Source of the DNA: Dasypus novemcinctus
Taxonomy: Eukaryota > Chordata > Mammalia > Cingulata > Dasypodidae
Assembly (NCBI RefSeq): GCF_030445035.2
Contig: NC_080694.1
Location: forward strand, 70,385,147-70,449,146
Reading direction: 5' to 3'
DNA length: 64,000 nt
The translations under genes and the position numbers were made by a program. Below, piece after piece: positions 1-12,400 of this stretch (positions are counted from its first letter, which is position 1; each line of letters starts with the position of its first letter). Below the pieces are notes generated by a model, which ran no database searches, was not told the origin of the DNA, and was given only the letters and a program-made list of their open reading frames with translations.

Positions 1-2194
1 CAGGAAAACTAGTACCTGAGTCTGTAAGTACTTTGACTATCTCTGGGATCCTGCTGAGACGTGCAAAACCTTGACCCCTCTAATGAATTCCAAACACATT
101 TTTAAGTCTCTTAGACATATAAACTCATTTGTCCTTATCATTCCCCCCTTTTATTCAAGGTCTTTTTCTAGTTGCATCACCATTAGGTGATTGGTAGTAT
201 TCCCTCAGTGCCAGGGAGGCTCATCCCCAGGAGTCACATCCCATGCTCAGGGGAAGGTAGTACATTTACATGCTGAGTTTGGCTTAGAGATTGGCCACAT
301 TTGAGCAACATGGAAGCTCTCAGAAGGTAACAATTAAGCACTCTGCAGCTCTAAGTTTAGTAGAAATTTTATACATACATGCTTATAAGCATAGTCATCA
401 GTATCAGGTGCCCATCATTTAACCATACTTCTTCACTTGTCTTTGCCCTTATCCTTGGGGTATGTTGCTGTTCTATTGCAGGATGTGACAGAGCTTGCCC
501 ACCTAGGAACTCAGCAGTCCCTCAGTTGTCATGTATAACTTTACCTACTATGACGATGCCCAATGAATATCTGAACATTTTTATATACCCTATACACATG
601 CCCTGGAAAACTCCCTCCCAACCATGTGTCCCCCATCAATGACACCCCACACCAATGCTCCTTCCCTTCTATGGTTGAACCCCTTTGTGATCCAAAATTT
701 CTTTAAAAATGAAGCCTAGGGAAACAGCTGTGGCTCAATCAGTTGGACTGCCATCTACCATATGGGAGGCCCTGGATTCCCTTCCTGGGACCTCCTTGTG
801 AAAGCAGGCTCACCACATGCTGTGGAGAACCACCTGGCTTGCAAGCACCATTGAGTACTGGCCAGCCCACAGACACCACAGAGTGCTGCCCAGCCTTCAA
901 GCGCCACAGAGTGCCTCCTGGCCCACAGACACCACTTAGTGCTGGCCAGCCTGCAAGCACCACGGAGCACCACCCAGTCCACAAGTGCCACAAAGAACCA
1001 ACTCAGCATGATGACACAACAAAAAAAAGGGAGATAAGCAAAAACACAGAAGATTGCACAGCAAATGGACACAGAGAGCAGACAGCAAGCAAGCCGCAAG
1101 GGGGACAGGGAAATAAAATAAATAAACACAGACACAGAAGAATGCACAGTGAATGGACATAGAGAGCAGACAGCAAGTCAAAAGCCACAAGGGGGGGGGG
1201 GTGGATAAAAAAAATGGTGCCTAATATATTGCCAAATTCCATTAGTAGGAAAATGAAATAGTAATGATAGGATAAAGATTAGATATAAAATACACAATAA
1301 TATAGAAAAACTAAAACAATGTAAAAAATAAATTGGGATATTAAAAAATGAAATATATCATAAAACTTTGTTTTTGATGTTTTGCCTTTCATCACTGTAA
1401 TAGGTGTTGGCCTATACGTTCAGTGGCAAGGCAATCTCTACCATTCCTTCCTCAGTGTCCACACCATTTTTAAAATTTTTAATTTTGTCTTCAAAAAAGT
1501 TTTAGATCACAGTAAAGTCACATATAAAAGACAGGGGATTCCCATATATCCATCATCAAACCCTTTTCCTTCTTCCCTAGCAATGATCTTTTTACATGTG
1601 GATGTTATATTTGCTACAGCTGATGTATAGATATTGAGACATAGCTAATAACCATGGTTTCATTATGGTTTATGTTATGATTTATATTTTAGAGTGTACA
1701 CTTTTCTAAATTTTCAGTTACTTATGGCTTAAGTTTTATACTATACACTTTTATAAAGTTTTGATGAAATTTAACATGGCCTATATCCATCGTTGCAGGA
1801 TTTTGTGGAACATTTCAATTGCTCCCCAGTTACCTCCTCTTCCATCTATTCTATTCCTCTCTCTCCCTCCCCTCAGGGCCTACAGTGGCAGCCCAGCTTC
1901 ACTGCTTGAAGGACCAGATTCACAGGTACTTGCAACAATACTGAGGGTTTGACACACTACTCTGTCCTCCACTAGTTGTGAGCCACCAATGCTCTCTAGA
2001 GACACCTTCCCTCTGTTTGGGAACATCAGGGATCCCCAGGATGGGGGTACAACATCTTCCCACTCATTATATGGGTCTCCACCCAATTGTACAACAAATT
2101 ATGACAAGATGAGCACTCACACTCCCTGGAATCCTGCACTAGATGCACCCTGTGCCAGATGCCCCCATCAAACACTCTAAACAAGTAACCCTTC
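1..2194 (-). mobile_element. 3' region of a twin-primed (5'-inverted) L1 copy
   Basis: Read on the minus strand, this stretch follows the plus-strand L1 3' region from about 9785 to about 11870. For example, plus-strand 1787-1850 matches the reverse complement of 10141-10200 almost base for base. Its 3' end runs off the window at base 1. The segment at 2202-2898 is the adjoining upstream part of the same element, but in the opposite orientation. That is the layout twin priming produces during L1 insertion. A SINE interrupts the copy at 719-1209. The copy lacks the 387-base LTR found in the longer copy at 11374-11760, so it preserves the empty site of that insertion. No intact reading frame remains. 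Confidence 0.8.
719..1209 (+). mobile_element. tRNA-derived SINE (DAS-like) with duplicated tail
   Basis: The head reads like a worn tRNA promoter (GTGGCTCAATCAGTTGGACT as A-box region). The body is CA-rich and the tail runs through AAATAAAATAAATAAA. The tail block with the CAAATGGACACAGAGAGCAG motif occurs twice (about 1060-1115 and 1148-1180), so the 3' part is tandemly duplicated. Imperfect flanking repeats, AAAAATGAAGCCTA at 705-718 and AAAAATGGTGCCTA at 1210-1223, mark the insertion into the L1 3' region. Long open frames here on both strands come from the SINE and are not genes. Confidence 0.8.
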
Positions 2195-2201
2195 CTTGTC
2201 G

Positions 2202-2898
2202 TCCACTGCTGCTGGAAATGCAGAAGGATCCAGTCATTCTGGAGGACAGTTTGACACTTCTTCAAAAAACCAGCTATAGATTTGCAATAAGCAATTCCAT
2301 TGCTGGGTATATACTCAGAAGAACTGAAAACAAGGACACAAACCTATATATGCACACCAATGTTTATAGTGGTATTATTCACTATTGCCAAAAGTTGTTA
2401 TCAACCCAATGCCCATCAACAGATGCAGAAACAAAATGTGGAATATACATACAATGGAATGCTATTCAGCTGTAAGGAAGAATACAGTATTAACACATGG
2501 GATAAAATAGATGAATCGTGAGGACCTTATGTTGAGTGAAGCAAGCCAGGCATTGAAGGACAAATACTGTATGACCTGTCTGATATGAATTGAGCATATC
2601 AAGGTGTCTCAGAGAGCTCAGAGGCTTACAGGAAATTGGAGGGGAGAGAAAGGTTATGAGCTGATGACTAAATGGGTGAAATCTATAGTAGTGGAGGTAA
2701 GCAATTGTGCAGTGTAGCATAAGACGGGGTCATAGGGATATGATTGGTTGGAACTTTGCAGGCCTGAGAGGGGCTGGGGTTGGGAGGATGGATCAGATGG
2801 CCCAAGGAATTGTGGGGAGGATTTGAGGGGAGCAGGTGTACATGGAAGATTTTCAGGTACATGGTTGAAACTGCAATGTTGAGAAAAATCTTTGGAGG
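2202..2898 (+). mobile_element. Inverted 5' segment of the twin-primed L1 (ORF2 end and start of 3' UTR)
   Basis: This piece matches the plus-strand L1 at about 9070-9780: the C-terminal end of L1 ORF2, its stop region and the first part of the 3' UTR. Its orientation is opposite to the 3' portion at 1-2194, and the two pieces meet near 2195-2201 with little or no sequence missing between element positions about 9780 and 9785. Reading frames at 2143-2475 and 2300-2521 are worn ORF2 ends in two frames. The match to the L1 stops near 2898. About 30 bases of non-L1 sequence follow before the next L1 starts. Confidence 0.8.
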
Positions 2899-2921
2899 TA
2901 AAATTTAATCCGTATAAAAAT

Positions 2922-2930
2922 GAACTCTTG
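2922..2930 (+). repeat. Left target-site duplication of the long L1
   Basis: GAACTCTTG directly precedes the L1 head and recurs at 12797-12805 directly after the L1 tail. With the adjoining A-run the match extends to 14 of 15 bases. The unoccupied form of the site appears to survive near 22054-22137. Confidence 0.8.
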
Positions 2931-4160
2931 AGGAGGGGGGGCAAGATGGGGTCAAAGTGAATGAACGCTCATCCCTTCTTCAAAAAAAATGGCTAAGTAG
3001 AGACAGAATCCTGTCTGAGTGAGCATTTTGTGAACCCACAAAGACAGAGACTTCTGGACATCTATCTGAAGAGAGTTTGATAAAGGAGTGATTGCTCAAG
3101 GTAAAACCATGGGTTTCTGGTGCTTGTGCCCAAAGCTGTGGGAAGGCTAAACCCTTCCCCTAAGGCTGATGGCTGTGGCATTCCCTGAACACCGATGATA
3201 ACACAGCAGTGTTCCTGAGACCTATATTCCCCAAACCTGTGTTTCCTGAGCCCGTGTTCCCTGAACCTACTGCTCCCTGAACCCCCACAGGAATCCCAGA
3301 GGAACTCTGAGAGTGGGAAGGTTCTGTTGAGGGATGCAGAGGGGCCCGAGGAGTGTGGGTTCAATTGTCTTCTCCCCCCCCCCCCCCTTTTGAGCTTGGA
3401 GGAGCATCCCAGCTGGCTTGGGGAGAGGCTAGGAAGAGATGAGAGGTGAATCCGCTGAGGCAGCATGATTTACCTAATTGCCCTGGGATACGGAAAATTG
3501 GTCTGGGATAAGGTTGGGTCATGTAATTAACTAGTTCTGTGCAACACATCTAAGGAAGGGGTACAGTAGGCAGTGCTTGGTAGGCTTCTAATAGAATATT
3601 TAGGTTTCCCGGCAAGGTGTGGGTATTCTCTCACAAAGAGAAAGACTGTCATTATTTTCTGTGGTGAGTTGGTTCACCAGGGTCCCATTTGAATCTCAGA
3701 GGGGAGCTCTCACATGGGCTTCCTGCTACCCAGGGAGAGAAGGAAGTTAGGAAGGGAGAAAGAGGTAAGGACATATTCCTAATCAGTTTATTCAATTGCA
3801 AAGAGGACTTCTTGCTTGAGTGCTTGTCTGGTTTTGTTTTTGTTTGTTTTCTTGGCTTTCCTTTCTCTTTATCCCCCAAAAACCCCATTTTTTCTTTTTT
3901 CTTTACTTTTTCTTTCTTTCTTTTTCTATTAATGATTTCTGGTGGTGTTTCTTGTTTGCTCTGCATTCTCATCCTTGCTTTCCACTCTTCTGTGTGTAGT
4001 GATTTTGGCTACCAATGCTGTCTCCTTTCCTTTACATCTTCCTATCTTCCACCTTCTGTTGTTCTTACATTCCACCTGTCTTTGTTTACCCCCCATTATT
4101 TTGGCTTTTTATTTCAAACCCCTCCATTCTGTTTTCTATCTTTTATTCACTCTTTGTGGT

Positions 4161-4623
4161 ATTGTCTGTGGGAAACAAAGGCATGTTGTTTCCATAATAG
4201 CAAGTTATTCCCTGACCACTGGGTCATGCTGTCCCTAGAGATATACGTGCAGGTCACTAATCTTTCAAGGAGATGTAACATTCTGGCAGAACCAGACATA
4301 ACATTCTGGTAGAACCAGGACTTGATAGAACGAAACAACCTGGGCAACAAGATATATGAGTATATTTGTTTCAGTAACATACTAGAGCATTGTGAGTTTT
4401 GGTTACTATCTTATCCACTGTGTTATTAAGAATGAGATAATGGGAATAGCTAGCTAGAATAGTTGCTGCTTCTCACGATTGCTTGGGGTATATAAAGAAG
4501 CCCCTGAGATTAGTAAATTTGTCTGATGAGCTTGAGGCTTCAATGCTCTCAGATCCCCTGATCCCATTCTCTCTTTGTCTTTCATTCCTGATACCCTTCA
4601 GGTCTGCAACTCCAACAATTGTC
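4161..4623 (+). mobile_element. Solo LTR (class II ERV-like) inside the L1 5' UTR
   Basis: The LTR proper is 4167-4617 (451 bases). It starts TGTGGGAAAC and ends CTCCAACA, and is flanked by the 6-base duplication ATTGTC at 4161-4166 and 4618-4623. A TATA box (TATATAAA) lies at 4489-4496, with a possible variant polyadenylation signal AGTAAA at 4512-4517. A TG...CA element of this length with a 6-base duplication suits a betaretrovirus-like (ERVK-class) LTR. No internal viral sequence adjoins it, so it is most simply a solo LTR left by recombination. The class call is inferred from duplication length and the first bases. Confidence 0.8.
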
Positions 4624-5026
4624 CTTTCTTTACTCTTTCCCTCTCTCCTGAGCACACTGGCTTTTTATTTCACACTATATTCTTCTCCATATTCAATTTC
4701 CCATCTTATTGTAAGTACTCCACTTTTTTATTCCTATAACTCTACACAGTTTACATGAGTTTAATATGCATTCTCTTGGCTCTTATATGGTTTTTCTACT
4801 AATATTTACTATCAATACTACTATTATACATTGTCTTTTCTTACCTCTTTTACTTTCCTTGGTCCTAATCATTTTCCTTCAAGGGAACTTAGACAACAAA
4901 ATGGAAATAGAATAAGAAAAACAAAGTGTTAAAGAAAAGACTTAACATACACACAAAAACAGCACCTAAGTAAGACCCAAGACTAAGTAGGGAAACTAAT
5001 CAACTGAACAAACCAATCAAGATAAA

Positions 5027-5990
5027 ATGATGACCAGACAGCAAGAAATAATTACAAACCTTATCAATTATCAGGAAGACAAGGTCCAATCCAATGAACA
5101 GACTGAAGACCAAGAAGAGGAGCAGAATATCAAACTACTAATCAAAGCTTTCCAAACAAATATGATTGGCCAACTTAATGAAGTGAAGGAAGAGATTAAG
5201 GGTATTAAGAAAATACTTGGAGAGCATACAGAAGAAATTTTAAACCTATGCAAAAAGATAACTGATATGATGATGATGAATGTTACAATCCAAGAAATCA
5301 AAAATATACTCAGCAGAATTGAAAAGGCAGAAGAAGGAAATAGTGATGTGGAAGAGAGTACATCTGAAATCAATCAAACAGGTAGTAAAATTGATAGATT
5401 AAAACATAGAAAAAAATCCAGCAGAGGCATAGGGATCTGAATGACAACACAAATTACACAGACATATGAATTATAGGCATCCCTGAAGAAGAAGAGAAGG
5501 GAAAGGGTACAGAAGGGGTGTTGGAAGAAATAATGGCTGAAAACTTTCCAAACTTAGAGAAGGAATTGGGTGTACATGTCCATGAAGTGCAATGCATCCT
5601 AAACAGCATAAATCCCAAAGGCCTACCCCAAATCATATACTTGTCAAATTAGTCAATGCTTAAACAAAGAGAAAATACTGAAGGCAGCAAGAAAAAGAGA
5701 ACTATCACATACAAGTGAAACTCAATAAGATTAAGAGCTGATTTCTCATATTGAACCAAGGAAGCAAGAATGTAGTGGTATGACACAGTCAAGGTAGTGA
5801 AAGAAAAAAAAATTCCAGCCAAGCATACTCTATCCAGCAAAGCTGGCCTTCAATAATGATAGAGAGTTCAAGATATTAACAGATAAACAGAAATTATGAG
5901 AACATGTCAACAAGAAACTTACCCTTCAAGAAATCTTAAAGAAAGTTCTGCAGAAGGAAAGAGAAAAACAGAAAAGACAGAGTTGGAGGA
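5027..5990 (+). pseudogene. L1 ORF1 relic
   Basis: ORF1 encodes the L1 RNA-binding chaperone that coats its own transcript. The first 137 codons (5027-5440) stay open and encode a charged, helix-prone N-terminal region (acidic and Lys-rich, heptad-like around residues 40-90), as expected for the coiled coil. Further on, other frames keep family landmarks: IIGIPEEEEKGKG near 5470, AENFPNLEKELGV near 5535 and FQPSILYPAKLAF near 5812, the last typical of the ORF1 C-terminal domain. Several frameshifts and stops separate these pieces. No full-length product is possible. Confidence 0.75.
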
Positions 5991-6069
5991 GAGTGAAAGA
6001 ACAATTAAAAACACAAAGAGAAAATGTTATACAAAAACAATGTATGGGATACAGAAATCCAAAGAAAAT

Positions 6070-9000
6070 ATGGCTAATGCAAGTAATTCCCTGAGAGTAA
6101 TTACCCTGAATATTAATCATTTAAACTCACCTGTCAAAAGACACAGATTGGCAGAATGGATAGGGAAATGTGGCACATCTATATGCTATCTACAAGAAAT
6201 CCACCTTAGACACAGAGCCTTAAGGAGGTTTGAACATGAAAAGCTGGAAAATAATCTTACAATCAAACAATACCAAAAAAGGGAAGGAACAACTATACTA
6301 ACATCAGACAAAACAGGCTTTAAATGCAAAACTATTGTGAGATACAAAGATGGACACTACATATTAGTAAAAGGGGTAATCTCTCTATAAGAAACTACAA
6401 TCATAAACATTTATGCACCTAACCAGGGTGCTTTCAAAGACATGAGGCAAACACTGGAAAAATTAACTGAAGGAATAGATGCCAGTATAATTACAGTGGG
6501 GGACTTCAATACACTGTTATCATGACTAGACAGAACTTCTCATAAGAGAATCAGTAAAGAAACAAAGACTCTGAATAATATATTAGAGGATCTGGACCTA
6601 ATAGACATATACAGAACCTTACATCCAAAAACAGCAGGGTATGCATTCTTCTTAAGTGCACCTGAATCATTCTCCAAGATATATCACATGCTAGGCCACA
6701 GAGAAAGACTCAATGAATTCAGAAAGATGGAACGCATACAAAATAATTTTTCTGACGACAGGGGAATGAAGCTAGAAGTCTGCAATGGCCAGAGAACCAG
6801 ATTAGGCACAAAGATATGGAAGTTTTACAACACACACATAGAAAACAGTGAGTTAAGAATGAAATCTCAAATCAATAACTATCTTGAAACCAATGAAAAT
6901 TTCAACACAACATATAAAAATGTATAGGGTGCAGCAAAAGCTTTACTGTGAGAGAAATTAATAGACATAAATTCATACATCAAAAAAGAAGAAAGAGCTA
7001 AAGTCGAGGACCTAACTGCACATCTGGAGAAATTAGTTTAAAAAAATAGCAAACTATCCCAAAGGAAGAAGAAAGAAAGAACAAAGATCAGAGCAGAATT
7101 AAATGAAAAAGAAAATAAGAAAGTGCTAGCATAAATAAAGAAAACAAAGAGCTGGTTCTTTGAGAAGATCAATAAAATTGAAAAACCCTTAGTTAGACTG
7201 AGAAAGAAAAAAAGAAAGGAGATGGAAATACACAAAATATGAAACAAGAAAGAGGTATCACCACTGATCCCACAAAAATACAGAGTTTCATAAGAGAAAA
7301 ATTTCAAAAACTTTATGCCAACAAGAAGGACAATTTAGAGGAAATGGACAAATTCCTAGAAACACATAAGCAGCCTACACTAATGAAAGAAGAAATTGAA
7401 GATCTCAACAAACTAAGCCTTTGGTCAGATGACTTTAGAGGTGAATTCTACCAAACATTCCAGAAAGAAATAATAGTAATCTGCTTACACTCTTTAAAAA
7501 AATCAAAATAGAAAGAACATTACCTAACTCATTCACTGATGCCAACATTACCCTCATACCAAAGCCAAACAAAGACACCACAAGAAAGGAAAATTAAAGA
7601 ACATTCTCTGTAATGAAAATTGATGCTAAAATCCTCAACAAAATACTTGCTAATAATATTCCAGAACACATCAAATGAATTATACACCATGACCAAGTAG
7701 GTTTCATCCCTGATATGCATAGATGGGCCCACATAGGAAAATTAATCAATGTAATATACCACATAAACAGATCAAAGGAAAAAATCACATGCAAATATCT
7801 GTAGATGGAGAAAAAGCATTTGATAAAATACAGCAAGCTTTCCTGATAAAAACACTGCTAAAGACAGGAATAGAAGGAAACTTTCTGAACATGATAAAGG
7901 GTACAGCTAGTATCATTTACAATGTTGAAATCCTAAAATATTTCTCTCTAAGATCAAGAGCATTTCTGTACACCAATAACAATCAATCTGAGGAGTAAGT
8001 CAAGAAAAAATGCCATATACAATAGTAAATTGAAAACTTAAATACCTAGGAATAAATTTAACTAAAGACGTGAAGAGTTATACACAGAATACTACACGGC
8101 ACTGTTAAAGGAAATCAAAAAAGACTTAAGTAAATGGAAGAATACTCCCTGTTCATGAATAGGAAGACTAAATATCATCATGAGTCTATCCTAACCAAAG
8201 TGACCTACAGATTTAATACAATTCCAATAAAAATTAACACAGCATTCTTTAAGGAACAGGAAAAACTAACTATGAAATTTATTTGGAAGGTAAAGGGACC
8301 CCAAAAAGCCAAGGACATATTGAAATAGAAAAAAAGAAAAATGAAATCAGAGGAACCACACTACCTAATTCTAAAACATACTACAGAGTTACAGTTCTTA
8401 AATTGCATGGTATTATCACAAGGATAGACATACTGAGCAATGGAGTCAAATAGAGAGATATAATATTTGACAAGGCAATCAAGGCCACTCAACTGGAAGA
8501 GAATGATCTCTTCAACAAATGGTCCTGGGACAATCAGATATCCATATGCAAAAGAATGAGACAGGATTTCCATCTCACACCTTATACAAAAATTAACTCA
8601 AGATGGATCAAAGATCTAAATATAAGACCCAAGACAATAAAGACCTTGGAAGACAATGAAAGGAAGCATCTACAGGACCTTGTAATAGGAAATAACTTCA
8701 TGAATTTCACACCCAAACAATGACCAGTGAAAGAAAAAGCAGAAAAATGAGACCTCCTCAAAATTAAAACCTTTTGCACCTCAAAGGAGTTTATCAAGAA
8801 AGTGAAAAGACAGCCTACACAATGGTAGAAAACATTTGGTAAACATATATGTTTAGGAGCCTGATATCCAACATATATAAAGAAATTCTATATCTTGAAA
8901 ATACAAAATCAAACAACACATTTAAAAAAAGGGCAAGAGATTTGAACAAACACAGGGAAATGCCAATCAAAATTACAATGAGATACCACCTTACACCCAT

Positions 9001-9464
9001 TAAACTGGCAACTATTAAAAAACAGAGAAGTACAAATGTTGGAGTGAATGTGGAGAAATGGGAACCCTCATCCACTACTGGTGGGAAAATAGAAGGATCC
9101 AGCTATTGTGGAGGACAATTTGGTGGTTCCTCAAAGAACTAGCTATAGATTTGTCATATTACCCAGCAATTCCACTGCTGAGTTTGTACCCAGAACTGAA
9201 AACAATGACAAAAATGTATATATGAACACAAAAATTCATAGCGGCATTACTCACTATTACCAAAAGTTGGAATCAACCCAATGCCCATCAACAGATTATT
9301 GGATAAACAAAATGTGGTATATACATACAATGGAATGCTACTCAGCTGTAAGAAGGAATATAGTACTAACACATGGGATAAAATGGATGAATCTTGAGAA
9401 CCTTATATTGAGTGAAGCAAGCCAGGCATTGATAGATGAATATTACATGATCTCTCTGGTCTGA
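6070..9464 (+). pseudogene. L1 ORF2 relic (endonuclease / reverse transcriptase)
   Basis: ORF2 encodes the endonuclease and reverse transcriptase that insert L1. The Met at 6070 opens an APE-type endonuclease start (VITLNINHLNSPVKRHRLAE), and IINIYAPNQGAFKDM follows at about 6403 in the same domain. Reverse transcriptase landmarks include [10 protein letters not shown] near 7692 and EKAFDKIQQAF near 7810. The region that should hold the catalytic YADD box is missing after about 7970, so an internal deletion removed the active site. The C-terminal part (WINKMWYIHTMECYSAVRRN, 9300-9360) is readable. Stops and frameshifts are frequent, and the span of about 3.4 kb is shorter than the usual 3.8 kb. 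Confidence 0.8.
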
Positions 9465-12400
9465 ATTCACTTAATCAGGCTCTCTCAGATAGCCAGAGAC
9501 TGGATGATAGGCTTACAGGAAATAGTCGTGAAGAGGAAGGCTGTGTGCTGATGCCTACAAAGATGAAATCTATGATAAAGGAGAGGTAAATAGTTGTGCA
9601 GTGAAGGGATACGATAGCATACAAATGTTATTGGAGGGGCTTTGCAGGTTTGAGGGGTCTAGGGTTGGGAGGATGGGTCAGATGGTCCATGTAATTGGGG
9701 GCAAAGTTCCAGGGGAGCAGATGAACATACGAGATTGTCAGCTACATGGTTGAAACTATAATTTTGAGAAAAGTCTTTAGAAAATATAATAAGGAAGGGT
9801 TACTTCCTTAAAGTGTTTGACAGGGGGTATCTGGCACAGGGTGCACCTGGGCAGGTTTCTAGGGAGTATGTGAGCACTCATCTTGTCATAGTGTGTTATA
9901 TAAGTGGGTGGAGACCCATACAATGAGTGGGAAGGTATTGTAGCCCCATCCAGGGGAGACCTGATGTTCTCAACAGAGGAGAGTGTATCTCTCAAGAGCA
10001 CGATTGGCTCTCAATGAGGGAGGACAGTCTAGTGTATCAAGCCCTCAGTATTGCTGCAAGTATCTATGAATCTTGTCCTTTAAGCAGTGAAACTTGGTTT
10101 TCACTGTAGGCCCTTAGGGGAGAGGGAATGAGGAATAGAATAGATGGAAGAGGAGGTACTGGGGGGCTATGGAAGTGTTCCACAAGATCATGCAATGATG
10201 TATATAGGCCATGTTAAATTTCACCAAAAATTTATAAAATGGTGTAGCTTAAAATGTAAATCATACGATAACAAAAAATTTAAGAAAGCATACAGACTAA
10301 AATACGAACCACAATGAAAACTATAAAGAACAATGTTTAGTAGTTATGTTTCAATATCTGTACATAAGCTGTAGCAAATATAACATCCACATTTAAAAAG
10401 AACACTGCTGGGGAAGGGGTAAAATGATTTGATGTTGGGTATATGGGAGTCCCCTATATTGTATATGTGACTTTACTGTGATCTAAAACTTTTTTGAAGA
10501 CAAAATTAAAAATAAAAAAAGGATGTAGACACTGAGGAAGGAATGGAAGTGATTTCCTTGCCCTGTTTATACAGGCCAACACCTATTACAGTGATGAAAG
10601 GCAAAATATCAAAAACAAAGTTTTATGATATTTTTCATTTTTTAATACCTTAATTTATTTTTTATTTAATTTTTAGTTTTTATAAATTATTATATGTTCT
10701 CTTTCTAATCTTTAATCCTATCATTACTATTTCATTTTCCTGTTAGTTGAATTTGGTGATATATTAGACTTCATTTTTGAAGAAATTTCGATCAGAAAGT
10801 ATTCAAATATTGCCGGGGAGGATCGCTAGCATGGAGCATCATTGATGCGGGACACATGGTTGGGAGAGAGTTCTCCAGGGAATGTATATAGGGCATATAA
10901 ATATGTTTGAATGTTATTTGGATATTGTCATAGTGGATAGAGTTATACATGGCAACTGAGGGAGTGCTGAGTTCCCATCCTGGGAAGCTCTTTCTCATTC
11001 CCCAATGGAACAGCAACAGTCCTCAAGTTCAAGGGCAATGAGCACTGAAGAAGGATGGTCCAATAATGGACCCTTGATACTGAGGACTATGCTTATGAGC
11101 CTGTGTGCTTGAAATATCAACTAGTCCAGGAGCAGCAGGGTACCTGAGAGTTACCTCCTGAGAGCCTCCATGTTACTCAAATGTGGCCACTCTCTAAGCC
11201 AAACTCACCATGTAAATACATTACCTTCTCCCCAGTGTGGGACATGACTCCCAGGAGAAGCCTCTCTGGTGCTTAGGGATTACTACCATGAACCAGCTGG
11301 TGATGCAACTAGTAAAAGACCTTGAATAAAAGGGGAAAATGGTAAAGCCAACTGAGTTTATATGGCTAAGAGATGTTGCAGAAACCTGTACGAATGTGGT
11401 AATGGAAAAAAAAAAAACACAAAAGAAATAATGCAATGGGGCTCAGGGGACCATCATCTCCAAAGAAATGAGGCAATTTCATCTTTATTACGCTATCCTT
11501 TTATATCTTTTTGCTGACCTACCAAATCCATTCTCCTTATCCAGCTCTGACAATGATTGTTACTTCAGCCTCTCTTCCCATCTTCTCTTAGACATAGAAC
11601 AGGAGTTAGGAGAATGCTGAGTTCCTTTTAATCCCAAGTACATGTGGTTATTCTCTGAATCATCATTCTTTGTGCCCTTTTCCCAGAAGATGACTGCTTT
11701 CTTTGTGTCTTTTGTCCCAGATGATGACTGCACCTTAACCAAGGTCACAGCATTCTCACAAAGAAACTTAAAAAATGAGTTGGGAGGTCATCAGAGGGGA
11801 CATGCTTATGCACTTCTCAAAAGGATCCCAGAGACAGCCAGAGTAGATACAACTTCAGGTAGTGGTGATCCTGAGGGTTATGAATACACACAGGTTCTCC
11901 ACTCATAGCAGATGGCTGTGGAGTTTAGTGCCTTGCCAGTGGCCCTGCTTTGGAATTTGTGCTCCTGAGTGTGATGGAGTTGGACTCAGATGGGACTTCT
12001 CTATTCATGCCTCTTCTGTCACTTTTACTGAACTTGTGGTTGGCACCGGGGTTACTGTATTCAAGGAGACTTGAATCTCTGGAATGTTCATGTGCCAGCT
12101 GGGCCCTGAGCCTCAGCAATGTTGCATCAGCTATTCTCTGGATCATTGTACTAACTCAGTCACCTAAAAGGGAGGTGAGTATGGTCAACCACTGCAACAG
12201 GGAACTAAAAGAATCTACAACTGCCAGCAGGAGAATCACATTCATTAGCCATGTGTGATATAAGCCCCCTCTTGATTTAGAGGTGGAGTGAACATCACTA
12301 TCCCATGTTCCACAGGATGGAGGAATAAAATATGGTTTAGAGTGGGCTTACTAGTAATCTGTAGAAAATTGTACTTCTAGTAATGGAAAAAAATGTATCT

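Noticed and set aside
743-1242. Overlapping open frames of 79-139 codons on both strands
   Set aside because: They lie wholly inside a SINE, use its repetitive CA-rich body, and match no protein family.
3652-4312. Plus-strand frame of 207 codons and a minus-strand Lys-rich frame of 106 codons
   Set aside because: They fall in the L1 5' UTR and continue into the solo LTR. Composition is that of pyrimidine-rich sequence, with no domain.
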